64,000 nt of DNA from CAIKMD01 sp036501365. GTDB lineage: Bacteria > Pseudomonadota > Alphaproteobacteria > ATCC43930 > CGMCC-115725. Position numbers and translations under genes: made by a program. Shown here one piece after another: positions 19,101 through 27,124 of the stretch. How positions within the stretch are numbered: the first letter of the stretch is position 1; every line of letters starts with the position of its first letter. A model generated the notes under the pieces. The model had not been told where the DNA came from and did no database searches. It worked only from the letters and a program-made list of their open reading frames with translations. The DNA lies in the NCBI GenBank assembly GCA_036501365.1, contig DASYAL010000028.1, forward strand, positions 1 to 64,000, written 5' to 3'.

Positions 19101-20812
19101 GTAATGCTGCCGACGGCGTTGAGCGTGATCCCGCCATTAGGCGCGCTGATCGCCGCGTCGAGCACGATGTTGCTGTCGGCGTTGAGGGTCAGCGTGTTGC
19201 CCGATGACCAGGTGATGTTCGCGCCGGATTCAACGGTGATCGTGCCGCCGTCCGGGCCGTTGCACGTGCCGCCGCCGCATGCCGTGGTGATGGTGATGTT
19301 GTTGTTGACGAGCGCTGCCTCGATGTCGCCGTTGTTGATGTTCGCGGTGTCGGTGTTCGAGGCCTGGAAGGTGCCGCCGGTGTCGGTTTCCGTGCCGTCG
19401 GTCGGATTGGTGGTGATGTTGACGTCCACGGGATCGAGCAGCCAGGTGCCGGTCGCGCCGGCGGGGGCGGCCGTGCTGACGACCGCCGTGGCGCCGACGC
19501 CGAGGTAGTGCCCGGAAGTCTCGACCATGCCGCCATCGCCGCCAGTCGGGCCGCCCTGCGCGAGGATCGCGCCGTTGAAAGAGGTCGTTCCGTTCGACCA
19601 CACCGCGACCGTGCCGCCGTTGCCGCTGCCGGTGGCGCTCGCATCGATCTGCGCGCCCGCGGCGACGGTGGTGGTCTGCGCGTTGGCGACGCTGGCATCG
19701 GCGCCGTGCAGCCCGCCGCCGATCTCGACCGTGCCGCCGCCGGCATCGCCGGTCGCGTTGATCTTCGCCGTCGCGTCGAGGCTCACCGTGGCGGCTGTGA
19801 TGGTGGCCTTGCCGCCGGTCTTGCCGGGCGCCTTGGCCGATACATCGATCGTGCCGGTGAGGCTGGCGCTGCCGGTTGCCTTGTCGCCGGCGATCGTGAC
19901 TTTGCCGCCGCCGCCATCGGCATTCTGCGCCGTGATGGTGCTCGAAACCGTGACGCTGCCGCCGCTCGTCGCCGTCAGCCACACATGGCCGGCGCGCGTC
20001 GCCGTCCCGGTCGCGGCGATGATGCCGCCATCGTTGCCGGCGAGCGCATAGACGTTGCCGCCCGCGGCTTTGAGCTCGGCCTGCGCGGCGGCGATGGTGC
20101 CGGTGTTGGTGACGTTGCCGCCCGGCGCCTGGATGAAGATGCGCTGGTCGCTCGCAGCATCCTGCAGCAGCACTTGGCTGCCGGCGGCGAGGCCGACCGT
20201 GCCGTTGGGCGCAACGAGGCTGCCGTCGTTCTCGACCGTGCGTGCGATCAGGAACACGTCGCCGCCGGCGCTGACCGCACCGCGATTGGTGATGCCGGCC
20301 GATGAGCTGCCCGAGAAGGTGAGCGCACCGCCGGCCATGAAGGCATTGGGATCGACGTCGAGGGTCGAGGCGACGAAGCTGCCGCCGGTATTGATGCGCG
20401 CGCCGTTGCCGATCAGCACGCCGTTCTGGTTGATGAGATAGACGCTGCCGGTCGCGGTGAGCGTGCCCATCAGCCCGCTGACGGCACTGCCGGTGACCTC
20501 GTTGAGGGTCGCGCCGCCGCCGTTGTTGAAGACGACACTGCCGTTCTGCCCGATCGAGAAGCGGCGCCAATCGATGATGCCGTTAAGGCTCGATTGCGTG
20601 ACGGTGAGCGCGTCGCCGCTGCGGGAGATGGCGCCGCTGCCCGCGACGTAATTCCCACCCCGCGGCAGCACCGTCTGATGCCGCGCCGCAGCCGGCGGCA
20701 TCGCGCTCAGCAGCGCCGCGACCGAGCAGAAGGTCAGAAAACAAAGAGAGCCGCCGTGCCCGTCCGGGCGCGGTATACCACTCTCGGCACTTGGGACGGC
20801 CCCCAATCCCAC
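15953..20812 (-). CDS. TpsA two-partner secreted filamentous haemagglutinin-type adhesin, N-terminal part (frameshifted)
   Basis: Exported adhesin of the filamentous haemagglutinin type. It starts with GTG 20812 after AGGGAGA. A signal peptide (about residues 20-46, ending PPAAA) leads into the haemagglutinin/secretion (TPS) domain at about 48-190, with typical SSLNGIIDWRRFSIG and VYLINQNGVLIGNGARINTG segments. A beta-helical stretch follows to about 580. Two large modules then start with LQSGNWSQ (about 584) and LQSGAWSQ (about 1159); each ends in a run of GLUG repeats (7 in the first, 8 in the second before the break). True reading frame ends near 16180 (residue about 1544); the residues after TGTVINT are frameshift junk to the stop at 15953. 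The next gene on the strand is its TpsB pore. Confidence 0.88.
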   Translation of the reverse strand: MGLGAVPSAESGIPRPDGHGGSLCFLTFCSVAALLSAMPPAAARHQTVLPRGGNYVAGSGAISRSGDALTVTQSSLNGIIDWRRFSIGQNGSVVFNNGGGATLNEVTGSAVSGLMGTLTATGSVYLINQNGVLIGNGARINTGGSFVASTLDVDPNAFMAGGALTFSGSSSAGITNRGAVSAGGDVFLIARTVENDGSLVAPNGTVGLAAGSQVLLQDAASDQRIFIQAPGGNVTNTGTIAAAQAELKAAGGNVYALAGNDGGIIAATGTATRAGHVWLTATSGGSVTVSSTITAQNADGGGGKVTIAGDKATGSASLTGTIDVSAKAPGKTGGKATITAATVSLDATAKINATGDAGGGTVEIGGGLHGADASVANAQTTTVAAGAQIDASATGSGNGGTVAVWSNGTTSFNGAILAQGGPTGGDGGMVETSGHYLGVGATAVVSTAAPAGATGTWLLDPVDVNITTNPTDGTETDTGGTFQASNTDTANINNGDIEAALVNNNITITTACGGGTCNGPDGGTITVESGANITWSSGNTLTLNADSNIVLDAAISAPNGGITLNAVGSITTGAGGAVNVGSFILQSGNWSQVSVTLPSFSATNDFEIQGGSFLRALGGNGSSGSPYQLTDIYGVQGIGSSTTLLGANFVLANNIDATGTATWNSGAGFMPIGNTTLFSGGFNGNSYAMNGLTINQPSASSGIGLFNDVDSGATLSDIALTNVSITGNGTVGALTALNNGTISQSYSTGTVAGSGTSIGGLVGANLGSIAQSYSTAAVTGSNTVGGLVGTNQGSIIQAYAVGTVSGSSNIGGLVGNNASGTITQAYAVGAVSGGSNIGGLVGNNVFGTITQSYATGMVTGGSGSSDVGGLTGQNNGAITQSYSIGVVSAGSGSSDVGGLVGNNVGSVSADSFWDTESSGQSVGVGFNAPNIGAVFSAQGLTTAQAQSQSYLTTTLGWSFGTPSTTNPWAIVDGVFYPYLAWRYPNGIEVVAGTAPTAGATVNLLGNGASLGSITAGASGYYYFLFDPGTIPTGDALMTYLPSGTAANAVSALDPVAGSDGTTSYVATNLTLTANTITLTGSSGTVATSQLATALGGNSGAAFLYSAAGNTITPGSSSVTLDITAGSANIAIDDAIDTSGALTLDTTGNISAPSAVLAGVFTLQSGAWSQLGASLPSFSATDFRLAGGSFLRALGGDGDSTATAYQITDVYGLQGIGSATLLADDFILANTIDATGTASWNSNTGFAPIGSTTAFTGSLNGAGDTIDALTIKQPTGSNIGLFGVIGSGGSVSNLGLTSVAITGHDNVGALVGNNRGTISQGFVTGTVSVTSSATINNIVPQNIGGLIGDNSGTVMQSYGTATVTTAKNSQYVGGLVGDDETGSVIQQSYDAGNVTAGNLFYAVGGLVGYNDGTITQSYVTAAVTVTGTNGTQWLGGLAGWSDTDGIITNSYSNATVKAATGGSLIMVGGLTGENDGTISASYSTGNVTGPDFVGGLVGQNGGTITLSYSTGAVSAAGSTGVGGLVGTNTSAASIAQSYATGTVINTAARRVGWSATTRAAALRSRSPTRPALSATPPPAPAISAGWSAPMGAAQRSPRPTRRARSAPPTAQPPSSAGWPG

Positions 20813-21155
20813 GGAATATTCTCCCTGGCTCCGCGCAGACTTTTTGCCCTCTCGCCGCGCGTCGGAGCTGTGATTGTATTGTAAATCGTTACGACGGCCG
20901 GTTCAATCGAGACGGGCATTTATGCCAACCGATACTATGGCAAATTGCCTGACAGCGTGGTCGACAATCCTGAGTCGTTACCGTCGCAGTCGGCACGCGC
21001 CAGGCCAAACGTCGCTCGATTTGTGCTTTGGCAACGCGCCGCGGTCGGCCCGATGTCGCCCTTGTGCGCCCGTAAAATCGACGCCACAGTGGGCAACTCG
21101 TAGGACGAACTCGTCGGACAGTTGGCCGCGGGGTTCCTCGAAGGGAGGATAGAGG
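20813..21155. other. Divergent intergenic region between tpsA and the binding-protein cluster
   Basis: A 343-base stretch without a credible gene. Its left part, more A/T-rich than the flanks, carries the tpsA promoter candidate. The right part is GC-rich and leads into the AAGGGAGG ribosome site of the first binding-protein gene; I could not pick out a convincing promoter for that gene. Short ORFs crossing the region lack family features. Confidence 0.45.
20878..20906 (-). promoter_or_regulatory. Putative sigma-70 promoter of tpsA
   Basis: On the minus strand, TTGAAC (20906-20901) and TACAAT (20883-20878) are separated by exactly 17 nt, close to the sigma-70 consensus. The -10 box lies 65 nt before the GTG start of tpsA. 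It is the best promoter match seen in the window. Confidence 0.6.
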
Positions 21156-22136
21156 GTGGCTTCTGGGATGTCTCGCCGCGCGGCGCTCGGCGCGCTCGCC
21201 CTGACCCTCGGGGCGTTGCGCACGCCGGTCGCGAAAGCCGCGACCAAGCTACGCGTCGGCAAGGCGGTGGCGGAGAACTGGGGCAATGTTCCGCTCGATA
21301 TCGGTATGCAATTCGGCCTCTTCGAAAAGCACGGGCTGGAGATCGAGGAGCTGATTTTCGCCGGCGGCGCCAAGCTGGCGCAGGCGGTGGCCGCCGGCGC
21401 GGTCGACATCGCTCTGAGCGGCGGGCCCGACATGCTCTATGTCGCCAAGGGCGCGCCCGAGATCGCGGTCGGCACGATTGCCGACAGCGCTGCCTTCATG
21501 GGAATCAGCGTCGGCAGCCAATCGCCGGCCCACGGCATCGATGACCTCAAGGGCAAGAAGATCGGCGTCACCTCGCAAGGCTCGACCACCTATTGGCTGG
21601 TCGACCAGCTCAATCGCGCGAAAGGCTGGAGCGGCGCCGACCGGGCCCAACCGGTGGTGATCGGCGGCTCGCCGACAGCCGGCTTCGCCGGCCTCAAAAC
21701 CGGCGATATCGACGCCGATGTCGGCGGAACCTCGACCGGCTATCAGCTCGAAGAGCGGCATGAGGGCCGGCTGCTGATCGATTGCTCGGAATATGTGCCG
21801 CCGATCGCGCTCTACGTCATCTTCGCGAGCACGGCGCTGGTGCAGCAGAATCCGGACGCGGTGCGTGGCTTCGTCCAAGGCTGGTACGATTCGATCGCGT
21901 TCATGAAAAGCCACAAGACCGAGAGCGTGCCGCTCGCGGCGAAAGTGATGGGCTACACGCCGGGCGTCGCCGAACGGATGTACGATACGCTGATGGCGAA
22001 ATTCTCGACCGACGGAAAGTTCAGCCCGCAAGCGCTCGATACGCTGCGGGCGTCGTTCCTCGATCTCAAGACGATTGACGATCCGTCGCTCGATATGTCG
22101 AAGTTCTATACTACCGCTTTCCTGCCGAAGGCCTGA
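21156..22136 (+). CDS. NMT1/SsuA-like ABC substrate-binding protein (paralogue 1)
   Basis: A 326-residue periplasmic binding protein of the NMT1/SsuA-like type. A signal peptide with a twin-arginine-like start (MSRRAALGALAL, ending AKAA) is followed by the two-lobed fold; LRVGKAVAENWGNVPLDIGM opens lobe 1 and DDLKGKKIGVTSQGS is the typical hinge motif. The C-terminus ends LDMSKFYTTAFLPKA, a signature shared with three other paralogues in the window. The start is GTG 21156 because AAGGGAGG sits 7 nt upstream; ATG 21168 is too far from it. It opens a long co-directional gene run and overlaps no transporter genes: neither permease nor ATPase is adjacent. The ligand is unknown; the downstream CoA-linked enzymes suggest an organic acid. 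Confidence 0.9.
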   Translation: MASGMSRRAALGALALTLGALRTPVAKAATKLRVGKAVAENWGNVPLDIGMQFGLFEKHGLEIEELIFAGGAKLAQAVAAGAVDIALSGGPDMLYVAKGAPEIAVGTIADSAAFMGISVGSQSPAHGIDDLKGKKIGVTSQGSTTYWLVDQLNRAKGWSGADRAQPVVIGGSPTAGFAGLKTGDIDADVGGTSTGYQLEERHEGRLLIDCSEYVPPIALYVIFASTALVQQNPDAVRGFVQGWYDSIAFMKSHKTESVPLAAKVMGYTPGVAERMYDTLMAKFSTDGKFSPQALDTLRASFLDLKTIDDPSLDMSKFYTTAFLPKA

Positions 22137-22143
22137 GCCGTCC

Positions 22144-22560
22144 ATGGCGCGACCCGTCATTCCCGTCGCTAATCCGGATACCAAACCGTTCTGGGACGGC
22201 TGCGCGCGCGGCGAGTTGTTGCTGCAGCGTTGCGCGACCTGCGGCGCCTATCGCCATCCGCCGAGCCCGATCTGTCCGCGCTGCCTGAGCGAGCGGCACG
22301 AATGGGTCCCGTCCAGCGGCCGCGGCACCGTCTATACCTTCACCGTCGTGCGCGAGATGCGGGCGCGCGGCTGGGAGCAGATGGTTCCCTATATCCTTGC
22401 GGTCGTCGAGCTCGAGGAAGGTCCGCGGCTGCTGACCGATCTCGTCGATGTCGCGCCCGAGGCGGTGACGATCGGCATGCCGGTGGCGGCGACCTTCGCG
22501 GAGCTCGACGGCACCACCCGGTTGCCGCTGTTCCGGCCGCGCGAGGCACGCGCGGGATGA
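22144..22560 (+). CDS. Zn-ribbon/OB-fold protein (DUF35 family), thiolase partner
   Basis: A 138-residue protein with an N-terminal rubredoxin-like zinc ribbon formed by C30, C33, C44 and C47 (CATC and CPRC), followed by an OB fold. Proteins of this family bind and assist thiolase-like acyl-CoA enzymes, and the gene overlaps the thiolase-like gene by 4 nt (ATGA), so the two products very likely form a complex. The start is ATG 22144, seven nucleotides after the binding-protein stop. An upstream in-frame start would lie inside that gene and is rejected. Confidence 0.9.
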   Translation: MARPVIPVANPDTKPFWDGCARGELLLQRCATCGAYRHPPSPICPRCLSERHEWVPSSGRGTVYTFTVVREMRARGWEQMVPYILAVVELEEGPRLLTDLVDVAPEAVTIGMPVAATFAELDGTTRLPLFRPREARAG

Positions 22561-23705
22561 GCGGCATCAGCGGCAAATATGCCATCGTCGGCATCGGCGA
22601 TTCCGATGTCGGCCGGCATCTCGGCCGCACCGGCATGGCGCTTCATCTCGAGGCGATCACACGCGCCCTCGGCGATGCGGGGCTCGATAAGACGGCGATC
22701 GACGGGCTGCTGACGCGGCCGAGCCATAGCAGCCCGCAATTCAACTATTCGGGCGTGCTGGCGGGACGGCTCGGCATCGCTCCGACCTATTTCAACGATA
22801 CGGCGCTGAGCGGCGCGTCCTCGGCCTTCATGATCATGGAGGCGGTGGCCGCGCTCGAAGCCGGACTCTGCACCGTGGCGATCTGCGTCAATGGCGACGC
22901 TCATGGCGCCGGGCCGAGGCGCGGCGGGATCACGAATTGGATCGAGGATTTCGAGAAGCCTTACGGCATGATCGGCGCGCCCGAAAGCTACGCGCTCGCC
23001 GCTCGCCGCCACATGCACGAATTCGGCACCACCACCGAGCAATTCGGCGCGGTCGCGGTTGCCTGTCGCAAGCATGCGAGCCTCAATCCCAACGCCACCT
23101 TCCGCACGCCGATTAGCTTGGCCGACCACCAGGCCTCGCGCTTCATCGCCGAGCCGTTCCGCCAGCTCGATTGCTGTCCGATCACCGATGGCGCCGGCGC
23201 GCTGATCGTCACCTCGGCCGAGCGCGCCCGCGACATGGCGAAAAAGCCGGTCTACATCCTCGGCCTCGGCCAGGGCTGCACCCATTCGGATCTCGCCTAT
23301 ACCCCGACCATGACCACCGCCGCGATGCGCAGCTCGTCGGAGCGCGCTTATGCGATGGCGAAGCTGGGGCCGAAGGATATCGACGTCGCCGAGCTCTACG
23401 ATTGCTTCACCTATGTCGTGCTGCTGACTCTCGAGGATTACGGCTTCTGCGCCAAAGGCGAGGGCGGCGCTTTCGTCGAGGACGGCCGCATCGAGCTGGG
23501 CGGCGCACTGCCGGTCAATACCGGCGGGGGCTTGCTATCCCAGGGACATGCCAGCGGCACGCTTCTCCTCACGGAGGCGGCGCGGCAGATGCGCGGCGCG
23601 GCCGGCGCGCGCCAGGTCGCCGATGCCGAGACCGCGATCGTCAGCGGGCAATGCGCCGTGAACGGGATCAATGTATGCCTGATTCTCGGAAGGCAGCCGA
23701 ATTGA
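22557..23705 (+). CDS. Thiolase-like acyl-CoA protein (SCP2-type, no nucleophilic Cys)
   Basis: A 382-residue protein of the thiolase superfamily, closest in pattern to the SCP2/lipid-transfer thiolases that pair with DUF35 proteins. The C-terminal active-site regions are visible: LYDCFTYVVLLTLEDYGF, NTGGGLLSQGHASG with the catalytic His, and SGQCAVNG near the end. In the N-terminal half the position of the acyl-accepting cysteine reads DTALSGASSAF, so the usual nucleophile is missing. A retro-aldol or other C-C lyase role is known for Cys-less relatives acting on steroid side chains; that is only an analogy here. The start at ATG 22557 overlaps the DUF35 stop. Confidence 0.88.
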   Translation: MSGISGKYAIVGIGDSDVGRHLGRTGMALHLEAITRALGDAGLDKTAIDGLLTRPSHSSPQFNYSGVLAGRLGIAPTYFNDTALSGASSAFMIMEAVAALEAGLCTVAICVNGDAHGAGPRRGGITNWIEDFEKPYGMIGAPESYALAARRHMHEFGTTTEQFGAVAVACRKHASLNPNATFRTPISLADHQASRFIAEPFRQLDCCPITDGAGALIVTSAERARDMAKKPVYILGLGQGCTHSDLAYTPTMTTAAMRSSSERAYAMAKLGPKDIDVAELYDCFTYVVLLTLEDYGFCAKGEGGAFVEDGRIELGGALPVNTGGGLLSQGHASGTLLLTEAARQMRGAAGARQVADAETAIVSGQCAVNGINVCLILGRQPN

Positions 23706-23718
23706 TGAGCATGATCCG

Positions 23719-24915
23719 ATGACCGGCGATCGTCTGTTGCCGCTGGCGGGCATTCGCGTGCTCGATTTCGGCCATATCGTCGCCGGTCCGTTTTGCGTGC
23801 GGCTGCTCGCCGATCTCGGCGCCGATGTGGTGAAGGTCGAGACTTCGTTGCGCCAGGGCCGGACCGGCGCGCGCCGCGGCGCGCCGCGCGGCGGCAATAA
23901 CGGGCGCACGCCGCATCTCTATCACATCAACCGCAATCGCCGCTCGATCGACCTCAACCTCAAGACCGAGCGCGGCCTGGCGATCGCGCGGCGTCTCGTC
24001 GACGCCGCCGATGTGCTGGTCGAGAATTTCTCCGCCGGGGTGATGGACCGGCTGGGCCTCGGCTACGCAACGCTGGCGGCGTCGAATTCGCGCCTCATCT
24101 ACGCGACGATGGCGTCCTTCGGCCAGACCGGCCCGCGCCGCGGCTGGACCGGCATGAACGTCAATCTCCAGGCGTGCTCGGGGCTGATGCTCGCGACCGG
24201 CGGCGAAGGCGATCCGCCGATCGGCATCTCGAATTCCTGGAACGACTATATCGGCGGACTGCATGCCGCGGTCGCGATCCTTGGCGCGCTCGCCGAGCGG
24301 CGCAAGACCGGCAAGGGCCAGCATCTCGACGTCTCGCAATTCGAGGGCAGCGTCGCAATGCTCGGCAGCCTGCTCTTCGCGAGCGCGGTCACCGGCAAGC
24401 CGCCGGCGCGGCTCGGCAACCGCTCGCCGAGCGCCGCGCCGCAAGGTTGCTATCGCTGTGCCGGCGATGATCAGTGGTGCACGATCAGCGTCCGCTCCGA
24501 CGAAGAGTGGCGCAAGCTGCAAACGGCACTCGGCCGCGACCTAGGCTACGCGACGCTGGCCGAGCGGCGCGCGCATCACGATGCGATCGACGCCGCGATC
24601 GAGGCTTGGACCCGCACGCAGACGCCCGCCGAGGTCGAGCGCCGCCTCGCGGCGCTGGGCATCGCGGCGGCGGCGATGCGGCGCGGCAACGAATTGGAAG
24701 ACGCGCCGGGATGGCGCGAGGTCCTGCGCCCGCTGCAGGGCCCCGGCGCCGCGGGAAAGAAAGTCCTCGGTCTGCCTTTCGCGTTCCGGCGCAGCGCGCC
24801 CGTCGCCGCGATCGAGGCGCCGCGCATGGGCGCTGGCGGCCATGAGGCGCTCGTCGACTGGCTGAAGCTCGACGCACAAGCGGTCGATGAGCTGATGCGC
24901 GAGGAGCCGGCGTGA
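23719..24915 (+). CDS. CaiB/BaiF family III CoA-transferase (catalytic partner)
   Basis: A 398-residue cytoplasmic CoA-transferase of family III. The N-terminal LLPLAGIRVLDFGHIVAGPF and LGADVVKVE motifs are typical. The catalytic Asp that forms the acyl anhydride is present in NDYIGGLHA (Asp176), followed by ERRKTGKGQHLDVSQFE. The enzyme would transfer CoA from an acyl-CoA to a free acid taken up from outside. It starts 13 nt after the thiolase-like gene, and its stop overlaps the start of a second CaiB-type gene, so the pair probably forms a heteromer like other two-subunit family III transferases (benzylsuccinate CoA-transferase is the known model). Confidence 0.93.
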   Translation: MTGDRLLPLAGIRVLDFGHIVAGPFCVRLLADLGADVVKVETSLRQGRTGARRGAPRGGNNGRTPHLYHINRNRRSIDLNLKTERGLAIARRLVDAADVLVENFSAGVMDRLGLGYATLAASNSRLIYATMASFGQTGPRRGWTGMNVNLQACSGLMLATGGEGDPPIGISNSWNDYIGGLHAAVAILGALAERRKTGKGQHLDVSQFEGSVAMLGSLLFASAVTGKPPARLGNRSPSAAPQGCYRCAGDDQWCTISVRSDEEWRKLQTALGRDLGYATLAERRAHHDAIDAAIEAWTRTQTPAEVERRLAALGIAAAAMRRGNELEDAPGWREVLRPLQGPGAAGKKVLGLPFAFRRSAPVAAIEAPRMGAGGHEALVDWLKLDAQAVDELMREEPA

Positions 24916-26045
24916 TGGCGCGCATCCTCGATCTCACCTCCATCGTCGGCGCTTACGGCACGCGGGTTCTGGCGGAGCTCGGCCATGACGTCGTGCGCGT
25001 CGAGGACCGCGCCGGCGACGCGCTGCGGCGCTGCGCGCCGCTGCTCGGCAAAGCCGCGGATCTCGAAGCGAGCGCTTTCCATCAATTCCTCAATGCCGGC
25101 AAGCGCAGCGTCGCTCTCGATCTCGGCAGCGAGGAAGCGCGTCGCTTGCTGCTCGCGCTCGCCGCGAAGGCCGATGCGGTGGTCGCGAGCCTGCCGCTGG
25201 CGGTCGGCGAGGACGAATTGCTGGCCGCCAATCCCGGCCTGGTTCTCGTCCTGATCGACGACGGGCCGCCGGAATTATGCGCCTATGCCGCCTCGGGCCT
25301 GCTCGCGATCACCGGCGATCCCGCGCGCTGTCCGTCCGTCATGGGCGGCCACGTCCCGGCATCGGCGGTCGGCATCCATGTCGCGCTTGCCGCCGCCGCC
25401 GCGCTTTTTGCCAAGGAGACGACGGGCGAGGGCCAGATCGTCGACGTCTCGGCGTTACAATGCCTCGCGGCCCTCGCCGAGCAGGTATGGGTCGAATATT
25501 CCGCGACCGGCGAAACCATGGAGCGGCTCGGCTCGCGCGGCGGCGTTACTGCGCTGGCCGGCGCGCTGCCATGCGCCGACGGGCATTGGATGATCAGCGT
25601 GCCGCCCGATCCGCGCGGCTGGGAGAATTTCGTCGAGCTGGTGCCCGATCCGGCCTTCAAGGACGACAATTCTCTCGCCGACGAGGCGCTGCGCCGCGAG
25701 CGCAAGGAAGAGATTCTTGGCCGCATCGCGGTGTGGTCCACGCAGCAGAAGAAAAACGCAATCGTCGAGGAGGCGCAGCGTCGGCATATTCCGGCGACGG
25801 TCGTGACCAATCCGTTGGAGCTGGTCGACGATCCGCAGCTTCTGGCGCGCGGCTTTCTGCGGCCGGCGGATCATCCCGATTTCGGCCGCATCAATTTTCC
25901 CGCCGGCGCGCTCGCGAGTCTGCGGAGTCAGGAGATGCCGTTCGCGCCGCGCCTCGGCCAGCACAGCGCGGCGATTCTCGGCGAGCTCGGCTATTCGGCC
26001 GCAGAGATCGGCCGGCTCAGCGATCGAGGCCTCATCCGGACATGA
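24915..26045 (+). CDS. CaiB/BaiF family III CoA-transferase-like protein lacking the catalytic Asp
   Basis: A 376-residue paralogue of the preceding CoA-transferase. The fold motifs are kept (VGAYGTRVLAELGHDVVRVE, then FAKETTGEGQIVDVSALQ), but the segment matching the catalytic NDYIGGLHA of its neighbour reads PASAVGIHVA, so the active-site Asp is gone. It is probably the non-catalytic subunit of a heteromer. The start at ATG 24915 overlaps the upstream stop by one base (TGATG); a GTG at 24912 would add one residue. The gene overlaps the next (double-hotdog dehydratase) by 4 nt. Confidence 0.9.
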   Translation: MARILDLTSIVGAYGTRVLAELGHDVVRVEDRAGDALRRCAPLLGKAADLEASAFHQFLNAGKRSVALDLGSEEARRLLLALAAKADAVVASLPLAVGEDELLAANPGLVLVLIDDGPPELCAYAASGLLAITGDPARCPSVMGGHVPASAVGIHVALAAAAALFAKETTGEGQIVDVSALQCLAALAEQVWVEYSATGETMERLGSRGGVTALAGALPCADGHWMISVPPDPRGWENFVELVPDPAFKDDNSLADEALRRERKEEILGRIAVWSTQQKKNAIVEEAQRRHIPATVVTNPLELVDDPQLLARGFLRPADHPDFGRINFPAGALASLRSQEMPFAPRLGQHSAAILGELGYSAAEIGRLSDRGLIRT

Positions 26046-27106
26046 GTGTGCAGGACGAATCCCGAACCGTCTCGCTCGATGAGCTCGAAAGCTGGATCGG
26101 GCGCGAGCACGAATTCGCCGGCGTCGACGACGTCACGCGCAGCGACATCCGCCGCAAGCTCGAGGTCTATTGCTTCGACTGTCCGCTCCATTACGACGAT
26201 ACGGTCGCGCGCGCCCATGGTTATCAAGGCGTCGTCGCACCCGTGGCGCTGACGCCGCTTTGGGCGATGCCGGCTTATTGGCGTCCCGGCGAGCCGGTGC
26301 TCTATCGCCCGGGCCTGCGCGAGCAGGCGGGCGGCATCCGCACCGATGTTCCGGTCCCGGAGGCGTTCCAGGGCGGGGTCAACACGGCGACACAATGGGA
26401 ATATTTCGCACCGGTCTATCCGGGCGATTCGCTGCACGGCCACTGGCGCCTTATCGAGATCAAGCCGCGCGAGACGAAGCTTGGCAACGGCGTCTTCGTG
26501 ACGGTCGAGGCGACGCTCTTCAAGCGCTCGGGCGAATTGGTCGCAAAGAACCGCAACACGCATTTCCGCTTCACGCCCAAAGGAACCGACGCGACGCGCG
26601 AAAAAACCGTCGAGCCGCCGCCCGAGACGCTGCTGGCCGATCCAGCCGCTGCGGTGAGCGTCACGACCGAGCCGGCCGATTGGGCCCGCCAGCTTCGCTT
26701 CGGCGATGTCGCGGTCGGCGACGCGGTGCCGCCTTATTCGCTGTGGCTGAGCTATCAGCGCATCGTCATGAGCGTCGCCGTCGACCGGATGTTCTCGGGC
26801 CTGCATCACAACCGCGAGCGGGCGCGCTGGCGCGGCTTCCGCGACATCATCTTCAATACGCGCGGCTACGAGATGATGTTCGAGGTGATGCTGCGCCGCT
26901 GGATCGGCCTCGACGGCCGGATCACGCGGCTCGGGCCATTCCGCATGACCGGCAGCTCCTATCCGAGCGACGTCGTCACCGCGCAGGCGCGCGTCACCGG
27001 CAAGAGCGAGACCGGCGAGGGGCCGCGGGTCGATGTTGAGTTGCTTGCGCTCAACAATCGCGGCGAGGCGGCGCGCGGCGAAGCGCAAGTCGCTTTGCCA
27101 ACTTAG
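26042..27106 (+). CDS. FAS1-like/MaoC-type double-hotdog dehydratase (copy 1)
   Basis: A 354-residue protein with an N-terminal MaoC-like (FAS1-like dehydratase) hotdog domain (about residues 12-165) and a second hotdog-like half (about 215-350). Distinct motifs are DIRRKLEVYCFDCPLHYDD, the loop GVVAPVALTPLWAMPAYW and, in the second half, HHNRERARWRGFRDIIF. Such proteins hydrate enoyl-CoA or dehydrate hydroxyacyl-CoA. The start at ATG 26042 overlaps the CoA-transferase stop. A close paralogue lies at 32531. In the context of CoA-transferases and a thiolase-like enzyme, a role in a beta-oxidation-like step is reasonable, though the substrate is unknown. Confidence 0.87.
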   Translation: MSVQDESRTVSLDELESWIGREHEFAGVDDVTRSDIRRKLEVYCFDCPLHYDDTVARAHGYQGVVAPVALTPLWAMPAYWRPGEPVLYRPGLREQAGGIRTDVPVPEAFQGGVNTATQWEYFAPVYPGDSLHGHWRLIEIKPRETKLGNGVFVTVEATLFKRSGELVAKNRNTHFRFTPKGTDATREKTVEPPPETLLADPAAAVSVTTEPADWARQLRFGDVAVGDAVPPYSLWLSYQRIVMSVAVDRMFSGLHHNRERARWRGFRDIIFNTRGYEMMFEVMLRRWIGLDGRITRLGPFRMTGSSYPSDVVTAQARVTGKSETGEGPRVDVELLALNNRGEAARGEAQVALPT

Positions 27107-27124
27107 CCACAGGAGATCGATCGC

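Noticed and set aside
25277..26041. N-terminal extension of the dehydratase ORF to 609 residues
   Set aside because: The extra part overlaps the second CoA-transferase gene in another frame; the true start at 26042 overlaps its stop as in the other genes of the run.
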